A DNA stretch of 64,000 nt from Basidiobolus meristosporus CBS 931.73 (GCA_002104905.1 MCFE01000022.1:62001-126000); one strand, 5' to 3'; shown: positions 12,011 to 23,394, numbered from the stretch's first letter. Notes: generated from the sequence alone by a model not told the origin. Made by a program: numbers and translations.

Positions 12011-12447
12011 CGATCCTCCACTAAGGGAAGAGCTTGGAAAGCTGAAGAATTATTTGATAGAACTTTTGCGATGATCGTGGGCGATCCGCCACACTTTGTC
12101 TTTGTACATGTAAATAGTGGTCTCTCACTGTCGGAGCACTGCTGAACTGGTTTATTTTCCGGCCAGAATGAAGCCGTCGCTTTCGGTTCGGCCACATCCG
12201 TAGCGAAGTATTCGACGAGTTTCTTTGGTTGTGGCGATGCATGAAGGCCTCGGGTGTGTGCGTTCCACTCGATTTCATCATCTTCATTGGGAGAGCAGGG
12301 TGAGGGAGAGGGGATGTTTCGTTCACAAATAAACATTAGAGCATTTTATACGAGTAATATACAGGAATCTAAAGGTAGCGTTGACGTCTTCGGCATGTTG
12401 CAATCCCGTGCCGTTTCTACAGTATGTCGGTGGATCGATGCGCCAGT
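12011..12447. other. Convergent intergenic space between FIRRM-like and RAD9
   Basis: About 440 bases between two stop codons facing each other. A minus-strand open frame at 11947-12336 (begins MFICERNIPS, contains SPQPKKLVEYF) overlaps the last FIRRM exon antisense. It could be an alternative last exon of RAD9 or chance. I do not annotate it as a gene. Confidence 0.5.
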
Positions 12448-14914
12448 CTAGAACAGAGTTTTTACCTAGTATCAAGGAAGTGAGTCATATGAACGCGCAG
12501 ATGATGCTTGATCCATTCGAAAGTGGACGTACCCGTTTTTTAGGTGGGGTGGATGCGATCTCCTCGTCGCTGTGGGAGTTGTCACTCTGATCTGGGGTTT
12601 GTGGGGTTTCTGGATGACTATCGTTAAGCGAGGGCATGGCGATGTCCCTAGAGGAGGGGTGCGTCGGCCGGGACACATGAGTAACCGTGCTGGAGGCGAA
12701 TGGGAACCCCTGGTTGACGGTCGTGGAGGGAGCCTCTAGAGAGGAATTTGCAAAGAACGGCAGTTTTAGATTGATGTTCCCCACAGGTTGGCTGTTGTCG
12801 ATGCTTTCACCATGTTGCATGAACAGCGGCTCTTCCGCCGGTTCGCTTGGAAGACTCTTCTCAAGTGAGAATGGCTGATGAACGAACAGCGGCTCCTCAG
12901 GTGCACCATTCGAAGAGGGTGCATACGGTCGTTGCTCGGTCAGATTTGGGGACCTCCCTGAAGGGGTTTTCCCATGTTGCTGGTTGCTATGTGAGCCCTG
13001 GAGCTGTGATATCTGCTGGTCGAATTTGCTTTTGAAAAATAGTTTCTCCACCGGGGGGAAATCCTCTTCCCTTCTTGCTTCGCTGTGGCTTCCGATGTTC
13101 TCCAGCCGGGAGAAGGAGGTTTCTTCTGGCGCCACTGCGAAGCCATGATGACTGCTGTTACCATCGATCGATGGGCTGCCGGTTAGGGAGTTTATCAGCG
13201 AACGGGATTTCTCCTTCGAGGTCAAAGCATCCGTTCGGCCGGACTGCGGTTGCGCGCTGAAAGCCTGAGCAATATCCGGTGATGACGCCGCTTGAGAAAT
13301 GGTCCCCTTCTTTGATGCTATGGTGTCAACGTGGTGAGGGTTTACCGGCGTCCAAGGTGTCACCGGCTTGATATTCTTCGATATGGTTGGGGTAGATAGA
13401 GACAGGTGGTTTGAAGATTCGACCTCGTGGAAGGCAGGGCTTGCCGAGTGTGAAAGCGTGGAGGGATTGTTATTGGGTCGTGGAGCTGGAGTGTAGGCGG
13501 GCGTTTGTCTAAAGGAGGTCGTCATCCCGGAGTTGGTTTGCGAGGAAAGATGATCTGTCAGTGTGGCTAACACAAATTCTCCAAACACAGCATCCGCCAG
13601 CTGGACAGAGAGCAACAACGGCCTAGGATTACGGATCAGATGTGAATCAAACCGAACAAAGGTTGTATGAAGCGACTTACTTGCCACCATTTTCGAAATG
13701 GGCGATCACCGAGGTGCTCATGGTTTCTGCAAAAGAGACGATCGCCTGCGAAGAGAGTGTGGGTGAGTGTGAGGGGATCAAGGCTAGGTCGCAGACGTGG
13801 CTCGGGATACCTTGAATTCCTTAAGGTTGAAGGTCATCTCGGCATCCCCATGAATCTCGTACAAGTCGAATTCGTCGCTTTCGGAAATGATTTCCGTCTG
13901 TAGACCTCTTCGGAATTCCTCTGTTTCATACGAACCGTTGGTGATTGTTAGGTGGAGAAGTGGCAAGAATTGGATTGACCTCGTTTCCCGGTTTCGTCCG
14001 CTATCTGTTGGATTTCCTCGGTGAAGCTTTTCATCCGGATCACATTCGGTTCGCATTCGAGAGTGATCTCCTCCAGTTTGTGGTGGAAGTGGAAGATCCA
14101 CCCGGACAAGATTTTCGGCGAGGCTACCCAGCGGTTGCGAAAGTCCGCCTTCGAGTAGAGGGCGTGCAACGGCTCGCAAGGCTCGTAGAATAGCTTGTAT
14201 GTCTTCACGATCCCTACAAACAAGGTCATTGTCAATTGATTGGTGTCAAACAGAAGGCCGAGATAATCTTCCGATAGAAACCATATTTGCAAAACATCTG
14301 GATGACCAAGCGACATTCGTCCCCCGCCCCGGCTCCCTCTTCCAGTCGAAGCTCGCATTTCTCCACTGTCTTGTCTAGATTGTTCCGCTTCCGAAATATG
14401 GAAACCAACGACTGATTTGACCCCCCCCCGCCCCAAGCAAAGGTTTCCTGGTAAGTATCGACTTGGGCAATTCGGTTAGATTCCACCGCCTCTTACCTTG
14501 GCCAGTACTCGACACTTTACTAGAGGCTCCTTCTCCGAATCTCCTGGTTCGATGTGCAATTTGTACTCGTCGAAGAACTTCCTACTACAGGAGAAGTTGC
14601 CGAAAGCGGAGCGAGAGGAATTGATGGTGGTCAATAGAAGCTTTGTAAGCAAGAGTACTTGGTTAGTATCAAGGTGAGGTTTGATAACCTAGCAGCCCAC
14701 GTAGAGGCTCTACTACCACAGGTGGCTCACCTTATTACGACGTGCCTCCAGGTTCAGATCTTCCCCGATCCGGGACAGGCAGTGTAAAATCTTGTAGAAA
14801 GCTAGCAAGATACCAAGGTTAACGAAACGCAAGTGGGGAATGGTTGGGCTGGTGGTATGTTGGTTTACGTTTCAACGAGACGGCCGGTATGACTGCTTGC
14901 AGCTTTGTACCCAT
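12448..14914 (-). CDS. RAD9: DNA damage checkpoint clamp subunit Rad9 (9-1-1 complex)
   Basis: Rad9 forms the PCNA-like 9-1-1 ring with Rad1 and Hus1 and activates ATR/Mec1 through its phosphorylated tail. Nine exons with exact phase: 14914-14869, 14801-14731, 14640-14497, 14411-14282, 14213-13980, 13920-13811, 13745-13681, 13622-12533 and 12465-12448, totalling 1908 nt (635 residues). Family hallmarks in order: ILHCLSRIGEDLNLEA, TINSSRSAFGNF, LDKTVEKCELRL, VIQMFCKYG, MTFNLKEFK, FAETMSTSVIAHFENGGK, then GEFVLATLTD. These cover both clamp lobes. The large exon 8 is a disordered Ser/Pro-rich tail ending ASTPPKKR, joined to VKTLF-stop, like the TPPPKKFRSLF of animal Rad9. The tail is longer than in human Rad9. 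The ATG at 14914 gives the expected first strand. Confidence 0.93.
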
Positions 14915-15814
14915 ATGTACGGTCTCTTCTATGCTAAGGTAAATCCGATATGTATACCAAAGATAAATAATCCCCGTGTTTATGTATGTATGTGTGTATT
15001 TGGGATCTCGATGAATCCTAAGGTGGATCGATTGCGGCAATCCACCCAATTCGACCGCCCTTTTTCATCTCCCCGCTAACTAGGTCAATGCTCTGTGTGC
15101 GAATAGGAAATTGCGCCGCTCCCCCGTGAAAGTCTCCCAAATCACCCCTCCCCCCTCCACACCTCTGATCACTGACCCACCACTGCGGATCGGTCGCATG
15201 GGTTCATGACTTTGCCCTGACTACGCACGCTACATGGCATCCCGCTCAATCAAGAAAATGCCAACCAGGGATTCGGCGATTGGTTTAGATGCAACCGTTT
15301 CCCACACAGCAGTCATGTACCTCACATCACTATGGGCCACATTGTAGGATCACTTCAGTGATGAATGCTCGATCCTTGTGTTGGTTGGACCCAAGGTATA
15401 CAAGCCTATTGCCACTGCCATAGTCAAAGTAGTAACATTCAAAACGTGAGGATGGCGGCGATGCAGTGCTTCTATTCCTCTATAAAATAGATTCTCTCAT
15501 ACGTGCCTCCATACCCATCCTTAATGCACTCCAGTAAAAATCTCAAAATCCGATTTTCCTGGAATTTTTGGATGGTGTTTTTATCTGCCTCACTTTACCA
15601 AGTCACTCCAATTGTTATGGTGATATAAAACCTATGCAGTTGAAGTACTCAAATGCTTTATAATTTATGCCAGTATACATTCAAGTGCTATATAAGTTTG
15701 AATATGAATTGTCAACCAACCAATGCCCACTTTTGTATACTATAAGAGCTAGGGGTGCTTTGGGTATTCCTTGCACCCTAACATTAATCTTTTTCATTTC
15801 TGAAAAGGAACAAA
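14915..15814. other. RAD9 promoter and gene/transposon transition
   Basis: About 900 bases without a recognised gene. CpG is normal up to roughly 15.25 kb and becomes scarce soon after, marking the start of repeat-type DNA. A C-rich run is at 15118-15162. The stretch 15.4-15.8 kb looks like old repeat DNA but matches no element I could name. Confidence 0.5.
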
Positions 15815-16128
15815 TATTATGTCTGTAATTACACCTAAATATTCCTCTAGCTTGGTCACTAAGATCATACTGTACAAGTATTAGAGAACTCTGACTAAAC
15901 TCCCTGTTGGGATTTACTTGTAATGTTTTCACTAAAACATTGTTGTAAGAGTTTTGGAGATATTGGAGGTGATTGGGAGAACCAGCTGATTATGCGGTCT
16001 TCACTTAATGATTTATTGAATGTAAAAGTAGTACTTACTTTTACCAGGTCTTGGCAGAATTAACACATTGAATATGCTTAGAAACATCCCAAAGCATGTG
16101 GACAAAGTTTGGAGTTGCTTAGACAACT
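15815..16128. repeat. Copia-1 LTR, two halves in opposite orientation
   Basis: 15815-15940 matches, in plus orientation, the first part of the 349-bp copia LTR seen intact as a solo copy at 44641-44989 (shared text such as CACCTAAATATTC). 15941-16128 is the second part in minus orientation, ending TGTTGTAAGAG when read on the plus strand, that is ACAACA on the minus. The head-to-head halves imply an inversion or recombination after insertion. Confidence 0.65.
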
Positions 16129-17660
16129 TATTTCTTGGCATATGCTGTACACCCAAATATTCTTAGATGTTCTGTACTTGGTCTGTATCCATACCATGCT
16201 TCAAATGGAGTAGAATCACAAAGTATTCTGTTATAAATCCTATTTTTGAGGTATACAGCTGTGGCAACTGATTCCACCCAAAAATCATAGGATAACTTTT
16301 GATAATGGATCATTGATCTGTTTGCACATTCTGCTACTCCATCTTGCTGTGGGGAGTATGGTACAGTAGTATATTGCTTTATCCCATAAATTTTGCAGAA
16401 GTGGATGAAGAGTTTTGAGGAATATTCTCCACCATTGTTAGAGCAAATTTTCTTGATTTTTTCACCATTTTCTCTCTCCACCATAGCCTTAAACTACCTG
16501 AGCTTAGACAGGGCTTCTTCCTTTCTCTCCATGAAGTAGTCCTGCATGTATCTTGTATAAATATCAATAAAAGTGCTTAAATACTTCATCCCACCTAGGA
16601 ATAAATTTTGTATAGGTCCACACAGATCTGAGTGAATTAGATCTAATTTTTTCTTGGTTTTGATTAACCCAGTGCTCTTAAATAGTTGTCTGGCTTGTTT
16701 CCCATATATGCTGGCTTTACAGTGCTCCAAATTAGCTGGGGGATCAATTTTGACTCTGTAAATTAGCTGATATTTTATCATTTTGCACAAATAATCAAGA
16801 TTGATGTGTCCAAATCTCCTGTGCCAAAGCATTGGGGTTTCTTCATTCAAGTTACTTATGCAGGATTCTAGATAAGATGTAATATAAGTCAACTTGTGTA
16901 GATTTTGATCTCTGATACCCAAAACAATATGGGCACCATTTTGATCAGTGATCCTGCCTCCAGAACTGTCAAAGCTGAAACTGAGTCCTTCTGCAGTGGC
17001 CTTGCTTACAGACTGTAGGTTCTTGGCTATTTCTGGTATGTAGAATACTTCTTGAAAGATCAGTGTATGGCTTTCTTCACTGCTTCTAAGGTTTACTTGG
17101 ATAGTTCCTTCTCCCACTGCATCTAGTGTTCTATTGTCACTGCTGACTATAGCTCTTTTTGAAGCACCAGTCTAATGTGTATCCTTTCCTGTTGCAGTAG
17201 TTGCAAAACAGGTTGCTGTCACCTTTAAAGGGTCTAGAATATCTCCTTGGTTGGTGATCATTGCTTATTAAAGAATTTTCTTCTTGCATCTTATTGGTGC
17301 TTGATTTTCTTAATTCTTCATCCAGGAGCCATCCATATATGGAATATAAGGTCAAATCTTCAGTTCCGGACTCTATGGATGAATGAGGGCCCTGAGACTT
17401 GTCTGTCAGGCTATTCAGGAAGGTAACTATCACATCCTCATCAGTAGTTAGTATGCCCACAGATTCCATCTCATCCACTAGCAGGGTGGTTCTGTTAATT
17501 AGATTATTCATTTCTTCTCCTGGCTACATATTTGTAGTAAAGGATTTTTGTCTCAGATACATTTTCTTAGCAGCTGAACATGACTGGTAGGTGTCATCTA
17601 ATGCCTTCCAGGCACTTTTTGCCATTTTGCTCTTTAGCATTGAATTAGCAATTTGTCTAT
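16128..17660 (-). pseudogene. Ty1/copia gag-pol remnant (gag to integrase, RT missing)
   Basis: Minus-strand reading gives gag, AKSAWKALDDTY-like UBN2 text near 17620 and a knuckle FCNYCNRKGYTLDWC at 17165-17210 in which the His of CCHC is Tyr. Next come the protease-region remnant (ITDQNGAHIV), GAG-pre-integrase MLWHRRFGHINLDYL and integrase DLIHSDLCGP...SNNGGEYSS...PQQDGVAECAN. The second integrase Asp (normally SDNGGEY) is Asn. The frame stops at CTAYAKK right at the LTR border 16128, so reverse transcriptase and RNase H have been deleted. Several stops and frameshifts break the ORF at 17130 and 16490. Non-functional. Confidence 0.88.
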
Positions 17661-18048
17661 ATTTAAATATTAACCCTAAAGTAAGATCTATACAAAGCAC
17701 TTATAGTGCCAGATAGTACTAGTGGACAAAGATAGTGCCATTCATTTTTGTGACATGATACAAGCTAAAGGAGCTAGATTCATAGTGCCATAGGTATTGA
17801 GTACCGGATGCATATCTTCAATCTGCTTGTGCTCTAACACATCCTGCACAACATTGATCCAAAAAAAAAGGTCAAAAAATGGATCTTCTCAAACACAATG
17901 GGTGAAACACAGGGGCTGCTTTGCATGATGATGCAGAGCTATGTTTCACACTCTGTGGCCAGGTAGAGGCTCACTTGGCCTCTCTGGCACACTATGGCAT
18001 CATTTGGCACTCATGGCTCAATGTGGCACTATCCAACAGAACAAGTCT
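17659..18048 (+). mobile_element. Half of the AGACTTG fold-back element
   Basis: About 390 bases matching the spacer and right arm of the palindromic element at 38676-39409, including the central TATATTTAAATATTA and the end GAACAAGTCT. The left arm is absent. It abuts the copia gag remnant, so one arm was lost by deletion or never copied here. Confidence 0.8.
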
Positions 18049-18070
18049 ACTATATAAAATAAATTTGTCC

Positions 18071-20136
18071 CACAGGTGGATCCAATCCAGATCAGCCATC
18101 AAGATCCCATCAGGAAACTGCAACACTACCAGCAGCTTGGAATTAGTGACCTTCTACACAATCTTGTGATGGGATCACAACTGCATTTTGCCAATCTTAT
18201 AGCCAAATAAAGTTGATAAAATATGACTGTGTTAGTATGGTGTTTTGCCAAAGGTGGTATAGCATTGCTGCAGTCTTAGTGTGCTTTACAATTATTTGAG
18301 TGGATCTAACCAGCCAGTACATCCAATTGCATTAAATGGCAAAAAAATTGACAGTATTTTAACAGCCTCTTTGCAAGCCATTGATGGCATTATCACAGCA
18401 GTATGGTGGCCTACAGCCAGTTCTGCATAATGTTAACATACCAATTTACCAAATGGTATTTCCTTTTTCCATCTCCCCTTGTGCAATTCATATATTCCAT
18501 TGTAGAGTCACCCCTCTTTATTTGCTTACCCACTACTACCTTGGGTATTCCACCTATAGTTTGAGTCAAAAAATACTATGGCCTCCTGCATACTAACCTC
18601 TACAAATGCACACACCTGCCGCAATTGACATATTTCTATCATCTCAACTTCATGGCTTTTTATTTTGATGCTTGCAATGCTGCCGTATATCTTGCATTGC
18701 TGTCAACATATACATCTTGCAAACATATGCTTGGTTGCCAGAATGAGTTTGACTTGCTTCATGAGCATTATCCTGTATTCAAACAAGCAACCAGTTTTTG
18801 GGCCTGCATTGGTATGCTAAGAGAGTAACTGAAGAATAGCAGAAACCATTGAAGGCAGAAGAACAAGGGTGCAATGACTAAAAACCAGCAACTTCCTCAA
18901 GAGCCCATTACAAGCAGAACCAGAAGCCTCAGACAAGCATCAAAGAGGCATCAGGTAACTAGAAGAGTGCTGATAAGGGAAAAGCAGGTAGACACATTTG
19001 TACCAGCACAACATATACCACGGAAAAAGTGCACCTCTACTCAAGAAGCACTCTATCAAAGCAGCAGTGAAGTACCTGGTGGTGATAAAAACAAGCAGCT
19101 ACCTCAGAAGCCTGTGACAGCATGGGCTAAGAGCTTGAAACAAGCAGGAAAGAAGCATCAGGTTGCCTGCAGAGTGCCAGCAAGGGACAAGCAGGCCAAA
19201 ACAGATGCATCAGAGCAGCATTTATCAAGGAGAAGATGTAGTTCATTACAGGAAGCACTCAGACAAAGTAGCAGTGAGAGACCTGGCATTGAGAAAGGAA
19301 AAGGTAAAAGGGAAAAGTCTACCCAAACCAGAGACAGTGAAGCATAAGAAAAAAGCTGCAGTTCTTGCCAATTAATGCCATAAGCCCAAAACTGACTGAA
19401 TATCATCATAACCAAGAAGAATTACCAGCAAGAAAACAACTGTTTTCACACAAGTTGGAAGCACAGCCAGTTGAGCTACACTCCAGTGAGGTAGATGAGT
19501 TTGCAGAGAAAGGCAATTTGTGTACCACAGCCTCCAAATCATCCATTGTTGACAGAGTGGAGAACCCACTGACAGACAAAGTAACAGCATCAAGAACTCA
19601 AAAGGTCATCACAATGCCTTTGGTGGAATTTTGGAACATTAATAGGCATACCAAGAGGTTGCAGCACTTCTTCAAAAGCAGCGCTCAAGAAAACACACTT
19701 GAATATTGCAAGGACTTATTGCAAAGACTGGAAGATGAGGAGCTTGACCTTGCAGTGCTGGCTGAAGACCAGGATGTATGGGAACCAGTGAATGAACAAT
19801 GGCATGAAGCTGTAGGGTTCTCACCAAAGTCATGAAACACAGTGTTACAGCAGAAGTACTTATTCAGTGGTGTATTTCAATGGAGTTACTTATTGAGTGT
19901 GGGGTTGGGCTTAAAGTTAGTGTAGGGTGTAGGGACTTGTATAAGTCAATACAATTGGCAATTAAGGTACAACTGAAGTTTCAACAGAAATAAATCCATA
20001 TATATGCATGAAAAATAAGAGAAACAGTTGAGTCAGGTAGCAAAGAGTATGAAAAAGAGGCAATAGCCAACCAATGCTCACAAACGTAGGAGGTGATAGG
20101 GTGTCCAGGATCAGAAAGTGAGAAAACTGGCAGAGA
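18071..20136. mobile_element. Plavaka-like element, internal deletion derivative C
   Basis: Begins CACAGGTGGATCCAATCC, the left-type end seen also at 43230. The left part to about 18737 is the transposase 3' region (minus strand). It then jumps directly into the 3' half of ORF2 (plus), which runs to about 20000. In the near-complete copies these parts are separated by some 3.5 kb, so the centre was deleted. The junction lies at a shared CAGAATG. The right terminus is missing. Confidence 0.75.
18740..19998 (+). pseudogene. Plavaka ORF2 remnant (3' half), copy C
   Basis: Reads DLLHEHYPVFKQATSFWACI, then Gln/Arg/Lys-rich repeats with QEPITSR-type motifs, then the conserved C-terminal block VEFWNINRHTKRLQHFFKSS followed by CKDLLQRLEDEELDLA. 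Copies at 47.4-48.8, 29.6-30.8, 34.9-36.0 and 53.7-55.0 kb share these blocks. Function unknown. Frame breaks occur near 18825 and 19350. Confidence 0.7.
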
Positions 20137-20420
20137 ACATAATGCTACCATACCTGCTTACCAAATGGTATTTTCTTTTTCTAACTCCCCTTGTGCCATC
20201 CATATATTCCACTGTAGAGTCACCCCTCCATATTTGCTTACCCACCTCTACCATGGGTACTCTGCCCATAGCTTGAGTAAAAAAAACTATTGCCTCCTGC
20301 TTACTGACCTCTACAAATGTGCACACCTGCTGCAATTGACACACCTCTATCACCTCAACTTTAAGGCTTTTTAGTGTGATAATTGCAAAGTAGTCAACTA
20401 CCTGGTATTGCTGGTGTAAT

Positions 20421-20631
20421 AGACTTGTTCCATCATTCCAGCTGATCATAGTGCCCAATAGTGCCATAGCATGCCAGATGGTGCCTGATCATGCCACAGA
20501 GTGCCAGATGGTGCCATACAGTGCCTATTAGGGATCAAAATTGACATGCATATGACCCTTAAATATCAGATTAATAAAAAAATATACAGCACTCTCTGGC
20601 ACTATGATCAATGGCACAATGGATCAAGTCT
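20421..20631 (+). mobile_element. 211-bp MITE with AGACTTG termini (copy 1)
   Basis: Starts AGACTTGTTCCATC and ends GGATCAAGTCT, giving inverted ends. The interior is dense in GTGCCA/TGGCAC words. Same length and sequence family as 22934-23144. It sits inside the transposase remnant. No coding capacity, so it needs a transposase in trans. Confidence 0.8.
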
Positions 20632-21214
20632 AACATACATCTTGCAGACATATGCTTGGTTACCACCATGTTTGCCACAAATACTTCATGAATATCTGCA
20701 AAGAACTCTCTGGTAATTGGCCAATATATTCCTTCTCCCTGTTGGATTCTAGTCCCCATAATAGGTGCACTTTAGCACTTGTTTGTGATTTTTGTATGGA
20801 ATGGTGTAAAAATTGGCTTGTGATCAAGAGAAACCCAGCATACTTTGGTAAAGTTGTCCTAATAAGTGTTGGCTGCTTGCTGTGTCCAACCCAACCATGC
20901 ATAGCTTAACTGATTACTAACAGATTGGGGTTGCTTAGTGTCTTAATGCCAAAGGCATAGAGGGCTCCATGTGCCAATCTGTCCTTGATATTTTCTAACT
21001 CTTCCTGGCTGTCCTCCATGTACTAACTAATCACATTCATGACAGACTTGAGGGTAATATTCTTGATGATATTGGGATATAGTGGCTCTTGCAACTTGAC
21101 TTGCCTTCCCATCTCCCGCAAATCCACTCCAGAGGAAACTCCCAAAAGGTGAAGCAAAGTCCAATATTCTCCACACAACAAGCAAGATTGAGTAGAGTGT
21201 GGATACAGCAGTGG

Positions 21215-21795
21215 TGGGTTGATATATAAGTCCAAGGGAGAGATATGCTCAGCACTTCTCAAGTGTTTTGCGAGCAGGTTGCTCACTGGGTGCAATGGCC
21301 TCTGGCAAAAGCTTACTGAGAAAACTTGTGGTCTGTCTCTACTCTAATGTGAAGGGGAATAAAGCCACAAGCTTGTCAGGGGAAGACTACTGAGCTACCA
21401 TCCCCAATATAGTTGGCATCTTAACAGATATATGTGCTGGGTTCAGCATCCTTTGGGATGACAATGTACTAAAACTTCTAAGGCCAAAACAACTGTTGGC
21501 TCAGCCAGCAGGAACCTGATAAGAATACAGCTGTGATCAATAGTTACAAAAACAGAAAAGCTTTGTTGCCTATTCATGAACAAACTTGGGAGAGAATAAA
21601 TAAAATAAAAGATACCTACTCTGAGTACTCTTCACAAGTAGTGCCTCCAAGGTCAGTTGGTTGCCAGTGTGGTTTCCTGGGAGTGTCCTATGGTCTGGGA
21701 TAGGAGGTACAGGTAGCAGCAGGTAGCAATGGTCAAGCTAATCAGCAAGTTGGTGTATTGATAAAAGGGATGATGATTTATTGCTGAGGGATTGC
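21215..21795 (-). repeat. Gypsy-2 leader fragment (copy 1)
   Basis: About 580 bases closely similar to 36520-37085 and, in reverse, to 53117-53650. It is the region following the gypsy-2 LTR end (CCCTCAACA). Truncated on both sides and embedded in transposase sequence. No ORF survives. Confidence 0.7.
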
Positions 21796-22129
21796 CTGCT
21801 GGAAAGTGTACAAAATTCATCCAGCAATGGATATAGGTAGCTGTCCAGGTTCCATGGAGATTCAGGCCTAGATACCAGTGAGACAATATTAAGTACCTGC
21901 TCTGATACTGTAAGATAAGTGACAGATTCTGGTTGATGAGAATCAGTGGCCAGCAAGATTTCCTGGTAGAGTACTTGTTTAATGAGAATCCAGCAAGTGC
22001 CAAGGCAAAGTCATGATTACACATGTTGAAATATTGGACTATTTGGTATCATTCAGCACTAAATGCTTACTTTGCAATTCTGAACTAGACTTGGTCACTG
22101 TAGGACTAGCCTCCACCTATTTGATCATA

Positions 22130-23260
22130 TACCTATTTTAGTTTGACTTACTCATCTGAATGGTCTTTTCTCATCAATTGCATCACTACCACTGGATTTC
22201 CTTTTGACACATTAGAGGAGATCTAAACCAAGTACTGTGGGCCATCTACCTCAATCTACTCAAGGAGATCCCATGTTAAGCTTCTCTGCTATTGAAAGAA
22301 ATATTGCCCTACAAGGTTTCATCCTACCATTTGTGGCAACAGAGGTCCTAGAAGCTTTCATTAACAGCTGACAGCAATGGAAAACCACCTTGCAGAGGGT
22401 ATGAATATCCTAGAGCAAGCTTAGAATACAAGGTTCAAAAGCTCAAATGTACTTGCATATTCCAGAGTGTTCAGAAACAAGTCCCATATCAGGAGTTCTT
22501 TAGATACCTTCCCAGCCAGGATTGACAGACCATATAGATGGCTGAGGCACTTTGATTCTGGCAAATACAAGGCATGCTGTGTGAAGCTTCAAGCATTATG
22601 TGACATTAAGGGTCACATCATCTGGTTTAGTGGGCCATTTCCTGGAAGTAGGTATAACAAAGCACTCTGAGTAGAGAATTGTTCAGAATTCAGTAGAGGG
22701 GAAAAATGTATGGCAGTCTTGGCTGATTTAGGAGTGGATTGCCAGATATTAAGATGTATTACAGCTCAAAGGAAGCCAAGGAATGGAGTGCTTAGCAGGA
22801 GGCAGAAACTCCACAATGAGATATTTAATCATTTCCAAGTGAGAGTAGAGCATACACTTGGATATCTAAAGATATTAAGCATGTTAGCAGGTAAACATGG
22901 AGGAAAGTCATATATAGAAGAAAACAGCAGAATAGACTTGCTTTGTCATTCCAGCTGATCATAGTGCCCAATAGTGCCATAGCATGCCAGATGGCACCTG
23001 ATCATGCCACAGAGTGCCAGATTGTGCCATACAGTGCAAATTTGGGATCAAAATTGACATGCATATGACCCTAAAATATCAAATTAATAACAAAATGTTC
23101 AGCACTTTCTGGCACTATGATCAATGGCACAATGGAACAAGTCTAATAGGTAAAATAACTAAGACATGTATTAATGCACAATATATTTATACAAGAAAAC
23201 ATCCACTGAGAGAGGTGTGTCTGGAGCATGATGATGAATAAATAAAGCGCAAAAAGCACT
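22130..23260 (+). pseudogene. PIF/Harbinger transposase remnant, copy 1
   Basis: DDE_Tnp_4-type transposase. The frame around 22540-22660 reads SGKYKACCVKLQALCDIKGH then IIWFSGPFPGSRYNKAL; the family has SRHD, so the catalytic Asp is changed to Asn here. ADLGVDCQ...HNEIFNHFQVRVEHTLGYLK follows. Stops and shifts break it. A 211-bp MITE (22934-23144) interrupts the 3' end, which resumes at NAQYIYTRKHPLREVCLEH. The second copy at 57815-58790 lacks this insertion. Confidence 0.82.
22934..23144 (+). mobile_element. 211-bp MITE with AGACTTG termini (copy 2)
   Basis: AGACTTGCTTTGTCATT ... AATGGAACAAGTCT, inserted in the Harbinger remnant. The empty site is readable at about 58607 (AAAATAGGTAAAA), showing duplication of AAT (3 bp, or AATA if the terminal A is counted as target). 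Differs from copy 1 at scattered sites. Confidence 0.85.
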
Positions 23261-23289
23261 GTTCTGAGCAAGATAAGTAAAATTGAGTC

Positions 23290-23394
23290 AAATTACCAGT
23301 AACTGTATCCAACCACTGGCATAATGGTACAAATTAGAGTGCCAGATCAATCCAGGTCTACAAGCAGGCTGGCACTATCCAGCCAAACAAGTCT
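23290..23394 (+). mobile_element. AGACTTG-family end fragment
   Basis: GTGCCA-rich text ending CCAAACAAGTCT. Only the right end is recognisable. A parallel fragment ends at 58885 beside the second Harbinger copy, so both Harbinger copies carried it at the same place before they separated. Confidence 0.55.

Larger units (their letters stand above)
20137..22025 (-). pseudogene. Plavaka-like transposase remnant, copy D
   Basis: Minus-strand transposase fragments in order: FALALAGFSLNKYSTRKSCW (22010-21950), the HPVSNLLAKHL...CGEYWTLLHLLGVSSGVD region (21295-21120), and the C-terminal EVFVANMVVTKHMSARC...KQEAIVFF region (20720-20280). It is interrupted by a gypsy-2 leader fragment (21215-21795) and a MITE (20421-20631), and carries many stops. 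Homologous to the transposase at 43440-46535. Confidence 0.75.

Noticed and set aside
12687-13260. Plus-strand open frames inside RAD9 exon 8
   Set aside because: Antisense shadows of the Ser/Pro-rich tail; RAD9 exon phase adds up exactly.
19158-19593. Leu/Ser-rich minus-strand frames opposite ORF2 copies
   Set aside because: Antisense of Gln/Lys-rich ORF2 repeats; the same shadows recur at each ORF2 copy.
22934-23144. CRISPR-like array from the repeated GTGCCA words
   Set aside because: Spacing is irregular, units are 6 bp, and the element has transposon ends; this is a eukaryotic MITE.
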